From: Apus apus | Lineage: Eukaryota; Chordata; Aves; Apodiformes; Apodidae | Assembly (NCBI RefSeq): GCF_020740795.1 | Contig: NC_067286.1 | Span: forward strand, 2,599,990-2,663,989 | DNA: 64,000 bases | Direction: 5' to 3' | Part shown: one piece after another, positions 24,801 through 39,800 of the stretch | How the letters are laid out: the number at the start of each line of letters is the position of its first letter | Numbering within the stretch: the stretch's first letter is position 1 | Translations under genes and position numbers: made by a program | Notes under the pieces: model-generated | The model's input: the letters and a program-made list of their open reading frames with translations, nothing else | What the model was told of the DNA's origin: nothing | The model's database searches: none

Positions 24801-27800
24801 TATTCTATGACACAAAGAATCAAGTGTCCTGGCACTCAAACACTTCATGCTGTGCCATCCCACCTGTGAACCAGTGGGCAAATCCACAATCATCACTAGA
24901 AAGCCATTCATTAAGAAGCCAGGAGACTGTGGTGCAAGGAATGCTATGATGCTTGCATGACTTCCAAACATAAAATAAAGGACCATAAGTTAGCTATGTC
25001 ATTTTGCCTCTCTTTACCATAGGGAAAAAGGAAACTGTGGATATAGGGCCAAACATTCTTGTTGCAAAAAAGAGAGCATATACATTACAGAAGGCTGTGC
25101 ACTGCAGTTGTTTAGGTCCATCAAGCTGTAATTCTCCTCAGAAGAAACTGCAGCCCAGAGATGAAGTGATAGAACTGGTAGCAAAAAATTCTTTCTTTCC
25201 TTTGTTTGTCACAGCTCAGAAAAAAAATACATCTAACAAAGAAAGCAAAGTGTGTCTTGAGAGCAGAGCCAGCTTTGAAGACAATTCAAAGCTCAGTGCT
25301 GTGCTTCCTGGAAAAATCTGTCCTGATGTGAATAGTCCTCCCCTCCTTTTAACTCAGATAAAAAAGCACCAGCAAAGCATTTATTAGAAGTCAAATCTAA
25401 GTTTGGGGACAAATTAAGTGGTATCAATCCATTAACAATGTAAAACATAGCAACAGTGTGAATAATTATTCCTAGGAAGTGGGTCTCTGCAATCCCTCTA
25501 GGATGGCCACAGCATAACTGCCATGAAACAGGTCAACTGCACCGTTCCCCCTCAGGCTGAGTTTCTGCCACACTGGACTGCTCCATGTGAAGGAGCATCC
25601 TGCCCTGTTCTCTCAGGCAGCAGAGGCTGCCTCAGCCATGAGGCACTCCTCCTTCAACCCAGCAGTTCCAGAGCCCCCTGAGCCCCATTTGACTGTGTGA
25701 CATGTGTGAAAAGCAAAACAGCACAAGGAGTACTAGCAAAGAGCCTTCCTGAAGGAAGGCAGCCCATATGTACACTCCCCTTGTGGGAGTATGGATGCCC
25801 ACATACTTTCCTGAAGTGAAAGAACTTTTTGTCTGTGCAAGGAAGTTCACTTAAAGAAATAAAGTTCACTTCAGTCAAAGTCCATCCCCACCCTTTCCAG
25901 TCTCTGTGGATGGTTTGTTTACATCCCTCCCCTTTTCATGCTCAGCTTGTGAGCGAGGGGCAGTGCAGCCTGGGACATTTCAGTTCTCCCTGAACCTCCC
26001 TCATCATCTGCAGAATCACACAATTAAACATGGAGATCTTCAGTCTGGAAAAACATTAATCATCTAGTTATCATGGAATTTAAATACCAGGTTTGAGGAA
26101 AAACAAAAAAACAAACAAAAAAATTAACGTGTCCAGGCAACAGAACCTTTGATGAAGCACAAGAAAAATCCAGCATAACGGCTTGAATTTAACCCACACT
26201 TACAGCAAAAAAATAACAGTAAAGAAGTCATTTTTGAGACAGAAATGGAGGAAAAAACGACAGAACAGCTCAATGACTCATGAGAAACCTGTGTTACTAC
26301 ATTTAAACCCTTCTGGAGAACCGTTTCCTCAGCAGTAGGAAACCTCAATGAAAAGCTGCAATGGGTAACAGAAGCCTAAATTCACCACCCTCCACTCACA
26401 GAACACGACCACCCAAAATGAATGGCAAGAGAACTAATGGAGAAGCTGAACTTCTTCCTCCACTCAGCCCAGAGTATTTGTTCCCATGCTTCATCACTCC
26501 ATGGAACAGACCCCAGAGCTGAGGGACTACAGCTCTTTGACTGAATTGCAGTGCTGCAAGGACAAAAATTGAGGAGGATAAGGAGCAAAAAAGCACTTTG
26601 TTGGGGGAACAACTAGATGCTAGACCTAGATACTGGTGATGCAAGAGCTTAGACTGGAAAATGCTGCCAACAGTGGACAGTGATTCAGGTACAGAGACAG
26701 GCTGGCAATAGCTAGAGGAGCTATGGGGCTACCAGGTGAAAGGCAGCAGAAGGTGGTGGCACATGCTGATAGCATTTTGCTGTGGCTCTGAGTGAGCAAG
26801 TGCTGAGGTGAGGCATTCAGCTCTTCTTATCTGGAGACCTCCCTGAGCAACTGGATGCAATTCAGCTTTCCCACTCCGAGGGGAAACCAAGGGACTCTCC
26901 AGACAAATGTTCAACTTCTGTCTGTGTGGCTCAGGGCTGGAGGCTGGTGCCCATACTGAGGATGACACAGTCCAAGCTGAGTAACAGAGCAGCACCCTGC
27001 CCCCCTATCAATTAGAAGAGACTGAATTCTCAACTTCAGCTCTTTATCTCTTCCTCTCCCAGCTTTAAGAGAGTGGCAGATGACCTACTCTTTTCCAGGA
27101 CAGTTAAGAAACCCAAATAGTGATTGGGAGAAAGTATTAAAAGTCCACAGGGATGACAGGCAGCATTAGAAGAAATCACTGACACACAGATGAACTCCCA
27201 TTCATCTTTTGACATGGGTATATAGTGAACATATGCTCACACTGTACATCTTGATGTCATGAAGGAAAAGAGGTAATAAGCTGGGAAAATGCAAAAAAAC
27301 TGTGTATTTTTCTTAGTTTAGCAAGATGGGAGCCAGGTTACCCTAAGCCTACCATGCAGTTTTTCACATTTGTAAAACAAATTACTTACACCAAGTCTAA
27401 AAGCTGTGATGAATTAGACCATTAACATGGAATGGGATGAACACCACACCCTGATATCCTGTAGCATCCCAATAAGGGGAAGTATCTGCCAGAAACCAGT
27501 CACTGGGTCTGCCCCACTTGTTGTCAGGCAAAGCACCAACCAGACCTCAGAAACCATCTGCCAGTCTTTCCATGATTCCAGATGTCTTACAGAGGATGTT
27601 GAGGAAAGTTCAAAGGCAAGAAAATGTATGAGTGGGGTGTGCAGCTGGGGGCCTACACTGGCTCTCACAATGAAAGACACTTTGGGTGGAAATGAAAAAC
27701 AAAGAGAAGAAAGAAGGAAACAGGAAAACTCCCCCCTGGCCAGACAGGAAGAGCAGTGACGAGGGTCCCAGACAGGCATTCTCCTCTGGGGAGGTCTCTG

Positions 27801-30800
27801 CAGCACAGCCAGTGGCAATATGAAGATGATGAGGGATGACCATTTTTCCTGTGCACCTCCTGGAGTACAATGAACTTTTGATCAGGATCCGCTCCATCTC
27901 CCTTACTGGTTTTTCCTGCCTGGGACACTGTCAGCACCAGTTGGAGCATGCTGTTGTGGCACCCCTGTTGCATTCGGGTTGGCTGTTGTGGCTCAGTGCA
28001 CGTGTATGGCTAAGGAGCTTTTATTCAGAGTTTAAAAAACTACTATCTTTTTGTGTCCTGAGCCAAGTCTTCTCTAAGCTAAACTAGAATCTGTATAAGA
28101 AGTGAAGGAGGAGCGGGAAAGAGGGACTATTCTTATGCCTGCATAAATTGCTTACTATTCCCTGCCATCATATCAGGCTTTACAAGTATGAGGCCCTGAA
28201 ATCCAAATACCAGCACGGGACCAGAGAGGAAAGTGCCACAGAGGCTCTGGACAAACTGCTGCAGCAGGTTGCAGGAGAGCTTACAGAGCTGCAGACAGCA
28301 GGTCCTCAGGACTGCTGATGATCAGGCACTGCCTAACAAAGCAAATAAATTACCAAGACAAGAAGGAAAAGTTACTGTTCACACTAGACCTTCCATCTCA
28401 GCAGCAGCAGCTTTTCACCAAATATACAAATCCTATAAGGCAGATAAGATGCAGCTTCTGACTAAACATTTCCTGGAATTATTTTGCTTACGAATAACAC
28501 AAAAATTAAGAGACTTTTAACAATTGCAATGCTACACTAATCTACTTCATTCCCAAACTAAGATTCAGTTAACATTTGGAAGATTATTTTTCCTGATCTC
28601 ATGGGTGTGTGCTACACCAGTGGGTGATACCACCTCCTCCTTCTACTGTGCTGATTCCAAAAAACCAGCACCACCAACTATCACCACGGTATTAAACTTC
28701 TTGAGGGAGCATTCATGTAGGGCCTTTATGAGCTCCTCCATGCCCAAGGGAATCTGGTGCTACCAAAAGGCAGAAATGAGGGCAGGAAAAGGTCAGACTG
28801 CAAGGATTTGTGGTCAAGACTAGCATATATATATTTATTTTGGGATAGGCTAAATTAAAAAATTATATACTATTAAGTATTACCCTGTCACCCTATCTGA
28901 TATACATGTGGTGCATGCTGACAGATGGCTGAAGTTGCAAAAAGCTGAAGCATAGGTATAAACACAGGAAAGCACAGGTACAAATAGCTTTAAAGCCTAG
29001 CTGGAAAGAAAGTAAATTCTTAAAAGACTCTCTTTTCTCCCAATATTGCAGTGGAACAGACTAGACATGCTGCTCAAAGGGGATTTGAATCTTACTGACC
29101 TCCAGTTTTCTTCGGGCCTCCTCCTGTTCTTGTTTCTCCCTGGCCATTCTTTGTGCTCTCTCAGCTTCTGCCTTCCTTCGGTCTTCCTGCTCCTTTTCCT
29201 TGGCTAAGTTTTCAAAGTTAGCTCGGATGTTGCTTGTTTTATTAGCAACTGTAACATTTTAAAACATTAAAGTCAAATGTTGTTGTTTAGGGTTCTGTAT
29301 AAACATAGCCTGGAACGAGTTTTGGATACAAACTTCTGCTAGGATTGAACATGTTTCTGCTCTTCTGCTCTCTGAGCTCACAGTCCATTCAGAAAAGTCC
29401 TCCTATCCCCCTTTCTCCCTCTCCCCCTCCAAGACCAACCTCTCTTGGGCACCGTATTTCTCTTGCATAAAAACCTCTGTAACACTCCTCCCTCCTCTCC
29501 TTCATGGTAGTCTACACCACCCCACCTTCTCCACTCAGGCTTTTTATCTCCCTTCCTTAACTCTGATGCCCGTCAAGGAAAACAAAACAAAACCCAACAA
29601 ACCAAAATAACCTCTAGAGGAATGAGAGGCAGTGGTTTAGGTTGCTAGAGACCTGTGAATACAGCAGTTCCCTCTAGATTATTCTTACTCAGCAGCACAC
29701 TACATCAACCGTAATATTCTGGGCTTTTGAGCATTATCATCTCCAAAAAAAGGGTTTGGGGCCAATTCCTTACCAGCTTCTATTGGCTTGGTCTTCTGAT
29801 AAGTTGATGCAGGTTTTTCAATATCTTCAAAAGTTGCTGCATTCTATCAGTAAGGAGAAAAAAAAGTAAACACAAACTTATGAAGACACACAGACAGCTT
29901 CAATCTGTCACATGTTATTGTGATATTATTGCCCCTGTGGTGTTTTTTTCAGAACACCAAAACAAAACCAGGAGGAATCAGAACTTGACAAATGAAATAA
30001 TTCTTTCTTAAGTCAAGCTATGCAAGAAGTGATCCCCAGGGACAAGTTTAAGCACATTAATATCCTGTTTATTAAAAAAAGTATGGTTTATTAACAGATG
30101 ACTCATCAGAACTGAAAATGAGGGAATGTCCAAAACATCTATTGGGTAGATATTCTAATCCACATTATGCAGGATTTCTAGCAAGGCAAAAGCATTCAGT
30201 TCCCTTAAATAAGCAGATACTGTTAAAACAGAAGGAATATTTTGAGAACAGTGTTCAAAATGAATGGGCTTTTATTTTTAAACAGCCTTGAGTCCTGAAA
30301 CCACATGGAAAATATCCTGCAGACTTCCCAGCTCTGCTACTTTCTCACTTTTAAATGTCCTACATAAAGGTGAGAGTGAATTTATTCAGTAGATAAATCT
30401 CAGTGCAGTCTTTTTCATCTTCTAGCTTTTCAAATTTAAATATGAAGAAGTACAGAGGGGGTATCAGCTGCCCTGTCTTTCACTGTATAGAATACTAAAC
30501 CAAATTCTCCTAACGAGAAAGTCCCTGATAATCAAAGTGGGCAAAGTTGGTAAATCCAGTTGGTAAATCCTGCTTTAAGCAGCCCACTAAAAGGTCATCC
30601 TCAAGATCCCAGGCATTAGCTAGTTGTTAGAAGATATGACTGAAATTGTTGAACTAATGGATTTTCTCAATTTTTCATATAAATTTTGCTTTCTATTATC
30701 TCCATCCTTCAGTTTTTCCTACTTAAGCATAAATATACTAAATGTGTGCACACATATATGTGTGAATAAATTGGCCATCAGCTCTGTGTGTACAAACTTA

Positions 30801-33800
30801 CTCTTTAAACAGAAAAACTCAGAACTATGCAGAGGGATCCAGAAATAGAGCACTGAAACACTACAGATCTAACCAGGCTATTTTGCATCCCTACAGACTA
30901 TTTAAGTCATGGCTCTTTTAAGCCACTCACCTTATCCATCCGATCTTTCTGCACACCATACTTCCCACCAAATCCTTTTGAATAATCTAAAAAGCAGGAT
31001 AAGAAGGTTAAGAGCAGGGAGTTTGTTGTCCCTCCCATCTTCCTGCCAAATGCCCACAGCCATTTCAAATGCAAATAGCCATTTCAGCTGCATGCAGAGA
31101 TACAGTGACAGCCACCAGAGAGAATGCAACTGGTTTTTTGATGCAGAAAGGATACACAGCTGCAAGAGCCTTCAGGTACACCAGCAGACGACAGGTTGTG
31201 GGCCACATGCATTCTCTGAGTAAACATTAAGCTGAGGACTGATAAGGTATCAAGCAAGGAGTAAAAGGGATGAGCCTTTCTAATGCATCACTTCTGTAAC
31301 ACAGCCTTTCACAGCAGCAATTCTTAGTCCTCTGCAGTAACCAGGTAATCTAAGCCATTCTGCTTGGCTCAAAGTAGAGATATCCAGTCTTTGGTGACCA
31401 CAGAGGTGTTTGGGTTTTGGATGTTGTTTTTTTTTCCTCTTTAACTTGGTAAATTTTATGAATGGCAGAAAAATATAACAAATTTCCATTTCAGTGGATT
31501 TGGTCGTGATGCTCAGCTGATGAGCACTGAAGTAATTGGTAATAACTCCTGCTCTACACATAGAAAGGGGCAATTCCTCATGACAGCATGAGCCTGCAAC
31601 AACTGGCCACCACAAAAACGGGGTGGCCATGGTGTTGTGTGCCACCCCTGAGCTGCACACTCTCACCTGATGCTGACCCTAGCTCTTGGTATACTCTAAA
31701 ATGAGTTAACCCACTAGTGGCATTAACAAGAAAAACAAACTACCAACCCTAACAGGAGTAGCCTTCTGCTGCTGTTCTGTTGTACACAGATAAACGTCTG
31801 ATGAGCACCAGAGCCAGTGCAACAGAGGCAGCAAGAGTGTGTGGCTGGAAACACACTTCCTTCTGGTGGCAGTGAGCTGTGGGAAAGTGCCCTTAGACTC
31901 TGCAGATGGACAGGATCTCCTATACATCCCTGGAATACAATCACAACTACCCCTTCTCCTCTCAGCCCCAAAACCACTTGGGTCCCCTAGCCAGCTAGTT
32001 GAGTGCTTGGACTTGGGCTCTGCTAAGGCACATATGATGCTCTTAGAGTTTGTGTCAATGTAGCACAAAAAAGTATTGACTATCAGAATGAACAACCTAG
32101 TTTTCTTCAGCTTTGTATGGATTTTCAGCCAGAATAAATATACTACCACTTACATTTTCCTGATCCAGCCTTCTCACTTTAAGATAACGGAAAACCAGGA
32201 ATTCATGGTTTGTACCCCAACTATTTCACAATGAATAAAGAGAGCATTATAACAGTATTTGCTCACCCAAGAACCACAAGCATTCCCTACTTCTTGCTTT
32301 AAAGACTACAATAATTGTAAAATTATTTTGCCATAACCCATTGCTTGTTAATGGTTACATGCATGGTCCTTAGCTGAGTCATTTTCTACCAGTTTATCCA
32401 GGCAAAACTTCTTATTTAGACTCTAAAACTGGTAAGCACAGTGTCATTAATACTACTGCTAATAATGTTACTATCACACTAGATGTATAGTTACTAACTA
32501 ATTACATAATGGAGAGCTGTTAACTAAACACTGGGTATCTGTTTCCTGAATCCAGCCTTGCTTTCTGCAACATTTTAAGAACAAGATGGAAGAGGATTGC
32601 TAGATCATGTAGGAACAGAAGCGCAGAGAGGTGCCACATCACCAGCATCCATCTACCCAGACAACTAGTTCAGACTGTGTCAGAAGTGGCTGCACTGTGA
32701 AGAATGTAACAAGTGAAAACGGTGCCTTGTTGAGATTCATGCTTGGCTAGTTTCTCCTTGTAATCAAACCCCACAGCAGATGGGTCCTGCCTTTCTGTCT
32801 GTACACCAAATTTCCCTCCGAAACCACTCTTATAGTCTGAAAAAGCCACATGTAATAAATTTAAATGAAGGGAGGAAAATAAAGAAGTTTAGTCAGAGAC
32901 ACTCAAAATATTTTTTGCATTCTTTCTCAATTACTAATACATTTGGATGTTGGGGAAAAAAAAAAAATCTCAGACTTTTGTTATTAGTAAATTCAAAAGA
33001 AGCTTCCACTCGAGATTAAGAAGAGGTCAACATGATTTATCAGACATAAGAACACCATTCTGAAGTCACAGAAAAAAGCACTTCTCAACATTTTTCACAT
33101 ATACTGCATAATGCACTCACTTTTCATCAACATTAGGAACACACACAGTATGTTCATCCAAACAAAGCAACACACAAAAGGACACAAGAGAGTAAAATAA
33201 GCTTCCTTCATCAGTGGGGTTAACCTTTGTGCACTAGACATCTGATTTTTAGAGGTGTTAAGATAGGATCCACAGATTATTCTCCAGATATTCCTACATA
33301 GCATTGTTTAAAGGAAAAAGGAATATTCCTGTTGCTGCACAGCTTGGTGGAAAAAAAAACCCTCTCAGCTAGGAGCTATGATCATTCCCTACTGCTGCCT
33401 TACAACAGTTGTTTTAATATATGGTACAAAATGGAAGCACAAAAAAAGAAAAGGGGGGGTGCTCAGGTAATCCTCTCACAACAGATCTGCTGGAGCATCA
33501 AACAGAACAATATTCTGAGGATAAAGATTTAAAGTTAAGAGTGATGAGAGGCAGAGGGCTGGGGAGCAACTGCTGCTTTGCAACTTGTCCTCTGCGTACC
33601 AGCCCTTCATAGGAACAGGTATCCCACAGGCAATGGGAAAGGACAGCATTAGATAGTAGATTTCCCCTGCATGAAAACAGGGTCATACAAAACAGAAACC
33701 AGAAAAGGGAGATTCCTTGTGGAAAGTATCTGTGGTTTGCACTACTGGAGTGAAAAGGCAAAAAAAAATATATAATCCAGGAAAGCTTCTCCTGGGAGAA

Positions 33801-36800
33801 CTTATCACTAAGTCTGAAGTTTCAGAGACTCAGTACTCTGTGTGAAACCTGCCTGGCAGACACCAGTACAACCAGCAGGCAGCAACCACTCCAACACAGC
33901 AAAAGGAGACTGGTGTCAGCTGCTGTAAGGCTGCAGCCAAGGAGTCCAGGGGAGGAGGGTTCCCACAGGGAAGGGAGGAGTCAAAATGAGGGAAGGGAGA
34001 ATGAACAGCAAAGAACTGTGAAGGGATATACCTTTCTGGGATTCATGCAGCTGCACTTTCTCCTGGTGATCCCAGCCCAGAGCACATTTGTCTTGTCTGT
34101 CTGTCTGCACTCCAAACTTGCCTCCAAAGCCCTTTACATAATCTGTGTGCACGAAGTTTCAAAAAACATTATTGCATTTATGACTGCAAACAGTATTTAA
34201 TAAACAAAAAGTAACATGGGATAAGCTGACCTGTCATTAATGATAATGTCTTTTGCTCTTTTGCCCCCTGCTACACTACCTCAACAGAGGGGAAGGACAC
34301 CCACTCAGTAACCCTAGGATGCAAATTCAGTGAGGATTACAGCATCCAGACTCAATAATCTTCTGAGATCTGAAGAACCTGATGCACCTTCCACATAAAG
34401 CCACATAACACACATATATATGTATGCAATGTAGATGTATCAAAATATTGCCTCTGAATACCACAGATCTGTGTTACACATTTATTTCAGTAGCTTCCAT
34501 ATGGATATAAGGTCCCTTGCAAATCAGACTGTGAAACTCAGGGACAGTTTTACACCACCTTCTTTTTCATTTAAGGGAAATAAAAGCCTGCCTACACAAA
34601 GGGAAAACATACATTTACCAAAAAAAAAAAAACCCAAAATAAAAAAAACCCAAAACAAATAAAGTCTTTTCCCCAGGTTTAAAAGGCTGATTGACTTGAA
34701 CTAGTATTTTTAAGTAAAATAATAAAAACCTTTCTGTGATTCATGTTTTTCCGTTTTGCCTTGATATTCAAAGCCAACAGCACTTTTGTCCACTTTGTCC
34801 TTGTCAACACCATATTTACCACCAAAGCCCTTGGAATAATCTAGAGATAAGAGTGAAGAATTTTGTTTGTGAGTGTTCAGTAACAAAATATTACCTTGAA
34901 TAATTGTGATAATCAGACCAGCTAACATTACATTATGTATTAAAAGGAGCACTGACATCCCTGGTTAGTCTTGATTCCACTGAAATAATCAATTGCTGAG
35001 AATACATTCTCCCAGGATGGAAAAATAAAATAACATGATATATAAGCACAACTGCTGGGTGATACCAGCAATTCTGAGACCTGATTGCTTGATAAAATTC
35101 TGAAGGCACTCACAGCAAAGTGTATTGCAAAAACCATGCCAGCAACAAGCCTGGATGCTTTTAAACAAACACTCTCTTCTCTTTAGCATTGCTAGAGTGC
35201 AAACATATCTTTGAGACAAATAGAAAACAGATGGCAAAAATGTCAAAGTTTCTCAATAAAATGGTCGATTGTTGGTAAGATATGCCTGGAAACCTGATTA
35301 GCAACACAATATTAACTCTAAATGCTAACTGATAAATGTTTTAATCTACAAACAGCTGATCCTTTCAGAGATGCTCCTCTGTTGTGGTTAAACTGCTTAC
35401 AGTCTCAGTACTCCAGCCTACAGCTTTTCAAATGAAGTTCCAAAACACCTCCAGACAAGCCCATGTGTCCTGCCTCCAAAGTGCTGGCAGTTGGATCAGC
35501 ACTTAAAACCAGGCAGGACCTATGTTTTAAGTTTCTTTTTCAGAAGTAAAAGCTTTTCAGCTACATAATTTCTATTCAGTGTTAACTTTCAGCAGGTTAG
35601 GGGTGCAACAGATGTAAAAAAATGGCCATTTTACAACACTGCCTGTCATAAAAGCCTGTCATATTGGTGTGAACTCACCAACATTTGTCTACTCACCTTT
35701 CTGTGACTCGTGCTTCTCAGTTTTACCCTGGTAATCAAAACCCACTGCACTCTTGTCCACCCTGTCAGCCTGTACTCCATATTTCCCACCAAAACCACTT
35801 GAGTAGTCTGCATTTAGAGGAAAGCACAATAAGCATGAAATTAAAAGTTTTTAATATAAACAGAATATCCTAGCAATTGAAGGGGAAAAAAGTTCTTTCA
35901 GAACTGAGATATTACTCTTTAGCACATAAAATTAAGTTTAATTTTAAACACAGGAAACAAAACAGGCAGTGGATCTGTAGCTTCTGATGGTTCCTCTTAA
36001 ATCTACTCCCTATTTCCAACTGGGTGCAATACAGCAAAGGACAACTCCCGATCTTTCTAAGGTGTCCTTGAACCTCACTTCTAAAAGAAAAGACTCACAA
36101 TAACAGGCTATTTCCTTGTCTCAAAACCTCATCAACTCACAAAATTGCTTGGAAATTAATTTTTTTCACCTTCTCTTCCACCCAAAACCCTCAACATGTG
36201 AGTCATTGAGAATGTCATGTGGAGGCCTCACTAAACAAGGTCTTTCACAAACAGTAAAAGAACAGAAGCCTATTATATGACTTATAAAAAAGGTTTCTCT
36301 GTAGAGGCCACCACTTACCTTTTTGGGAGGCATGCTTCTCAGTTTTCCCCTGATATTCAAACCCAACAGCTGACTGGAAGAGAAATAAAATTGCATGTGT
36401 GACAAAGAGTTAGATATTAGTACAAAACCTGCATGCACTTCAACTGGACAAACAGCACAAGAAGTTCCTGTGTCTTTCCATGCTGCTCTGACCTTCTTAA
36501 TCTGGAGCATCAATACCTATTTAACTTATAGGCCAGATTGATTTGAATGATAATTTAGTACATGTAATGATGACAAGGGGTTTTGTCATCCCTTGCCAAA
36601 GTATATTGTACTAGCAACATACTTTAGTCTTGCCAGGTTCAGCAATTCAGTACAACAGGAATTCAGCACTTCCATGCAGGGATTGCTACAGTCTTGGAAC
36701 AGGATGTCCACTATCCTGCCCAGTAGGAGCTTATGTTGTGATCCAGGTAAAACCATCCCCAAAATCCCTCTTTCTGTAGCACTCATGTTGATTTTACCCT

Positions 36801-39800
36801 CAAAGAACACAGCCTGGCTCAAAGGCACATTTTAACATCTCTTTTCAACTCATCTCAATTTCCCATAAGGGCTTTTTTTCTGTTTTCCTTTAAACAGACA
36901 TCTCCATATCAGTCAATGTTAGCTCACTGCTAAACTTCAAATACAGCAGGAAGAGCAGACCACACCAGCATTTTAAGATATTGGAAATTTTACTGTGAAT
37001 GTACAAAATGATAAACTCAACTACTAGCAGTGCGTAGCTGCAGTAGGAGATGAAATTGCTTACCTGGTCAACTCTATCAGTTTGTACTCCAAACTTGCCA
37101 CCAAACCCTTTCACTGAATCCACTTGGGAGCAGTGCTTAGAAAGCTTGGATTGATATTCATGTCCCACAGCTGACTAAAAGAAAATGGGAAGATCAGAAA
37201 CAGGCAGCATTTCTGCACAGTTCACTCACCAAGTAACATGAGGAGAAGCTTTATTACAAACATGCATCACTGCCACTCTTCCTGTTGAAACTAACTTCCC
37301 TGGAAGTTGCTACTTCCTTGAGAAATTTTACAGGACAGCCATAATGCTAACAACACAGCCTAGGCAAGGGAAGGGCCAAGAAAGAGTGTGACAGCAATGG
37401 CTGTGTTTTATGAACACTGTTTTACACTCTCTATTTTTACTTCAAAGCAACAGGAATGAAAACAAGAAAGATACAGACAGGATCAGTGTTCACACAGGAT
37501 ATATAATAAGGATTAGTTCCAGGTAAAATACACAGCCTTGTATTTAGGCCCACAGCTACAGACCTGTTTTTAGTTATTAGATTGCAACCAAATACAACTA
37601 CAGCTAGGGTTTCCACTGGCATTCTTTCAGGGAGGCACCCTGATCCTCTGCATAAAACAAAATTAGGTATCTTCCCTCTATACTTTCCCCTCACTTGCAA
37701 AATGAATTAGTGCACCCACACCAGGACAGAGCTCCCTGTGCTAAAGGCACCCCAGCCCCACCATCTCCCATTTGAGCCTGTCCCTGGAACTCAAGCTGCA
37801 CACAGCAAGCTGAGGCACAGCTGCCCTGCCCTGTGACAGGCTCCGGGTGAGACACAGGGCGTGTAATTACACACCTCAGAGTACACCCAGGGAGGGTTTG
37901 CTGGCATTACACTAAGCCAGTGCTAGGATGCCCGTCTAGACCCTGGAACTGATGCTAGAGCCTAGCACCTTGAGGGGTGCTACATAACAGAGCAAAAATG
38001 CCTTTTCTCTTGTCCACTGCCAAAACTGAGAGCTGGCTAGAGCAACTTCCAATCTGCCACTTTAACATTTGAGTCTGTTTCTGAAATGCCCACAGTTCCT
38101 CTCAGAGGCAGAAAGAGAAGACCCTATAACCTGCTGCATGCAGCCATGTGCAGAGGGAGAGGCTGCACCCTGTGACAAGCACCTCCTGCAGGATGGCCTT
38201 TACAGCACTTATCTTGTATTTTTGTTTGGTGGTTTGTTTTTTTTTTTTCAAACGTGCTGGAGGGAACATTCCCAGCACTTCACAGTCCCAGCAAAACATT
38301 ACTGCACATAATGGGTGAAGTAATTGCCAGGTAACAGAAGTAGGATGGTAATAATAAGGCACCACATTAACTTATAAGCAATATAAAAGCTCCTTTCTTT
38401 TCCTCACTGAAGCAGTCACACTCTTGTTCATTTTGCAGGTGATCTGTAGCAGAGTAACTGTTACAGAGTGGCTCCCACCTCTGTAACAGACAAGGCTCCC
38501 ACCTCCCTTTCTTCTTCCCATTACCTATTACATTTATGGAAGACATGACACTGAAAATCCTAGGTTTTATATAGTTTTCCATCATTCCTCTTTTGTTATG
38601 CCAGTTAAGGTACATAAGGTTTAAGCACCTTGTTTTATGTGGTACCAGAACTTTCTGCATTTCATCAAATACCCAGCATCACAACATACCCCTTTCTAGA
38701 AAAGACTTAGAATTTTTTTTTTTTTTTTTCTGGAAAAACCTGTATTTCAGAATAAATTGCCCTCATGATTCCTCAGCACAATACTCTGCTACATTTAAAA
38801 TCAGTTATGCATGTCTGGTATATGGGGTGATGCAACTTCATTTTAAGCATCAAGGTTTTGCCCTAAATGCAGCAAAAACCTTCACCATCAACAACACTCA
38901 TTTACTTCAGGTGAGTCAAACCTTAGCACAGAGCCACAGCCACCTGTGAAGGAGAGACCTCAATTACTAGATTTTAGAACCATAGGTATAAGGAAGAAAG
39001 CTTTATTAAAATAAAAACATATGTTGTGAATATCTCTTGCCACCAAAATCGTTCAGATGGACATGATCATCACATTTTTCCTGATGATTAATTCTGGCCT
39101 ACAGGAAACAATACTTGCTTTTGTTTCTTTCTTTGTTTGCCATTGACACAGGTGAGGGATAAAATGCTGACACTAGAGAGCTACACAGCTGCAGGACAGG
39201 CCTAATGTTTGAATCTGATCAGCAATTCCTTTCCCAGATTGAAAGGTTAGGATAGGTTAGCCTATTTCAAAGGCTCACTGTGAATTACACTGGAATTTAC
39301 TCTGGAATACAGGAATCCAGCAAAAATTCAAGGCTGTCAAATTACTAGAAATCCAGAAAGGAAATAAATAAAATAAAATCATTCTTACTCAGTTTGGCTC
39401 TTACTTTAGAAAGAAACCAGCCAGAAGTTGATATGCCTGTCTAATTAACACATGACTAAAGGAATTACCCTAAGAATTATCACCACTTTTGTTAATAGAG
39501 TGTAACTTAAACAGCCATCAAGTCCTTGTGTAAGGACTTGGATTACTTGTTACTGTTCACAGTTAACCACTGTTTAAGAGAGCTGCCCTCTAATTTAAAA
39601 GAAACAGCAACTCTTTTCTTCATACTTTGACAATACCTATATACATAGAAGAGCTGGCACAGCATCGAAATAAAAAAAAAAAAACACCTGAATTTATTAA
39701 TGCATTATCTCCTTAATTTAGAAATATACTTTTAGAAATTTGAATCTTGACTCCAGAAGAATCCATCCAGGATACAAGCAAGTAGACTTGCTCTAAAGAC

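Noticed and set aside
32716-32722. Alternative GT donor six bases after the repeat-6 exon (ACC|GTTTTC)
   Set aside because: Its use would shift the frame into the following half-repeat and break the conserved ESQQ-DYSKG junction.
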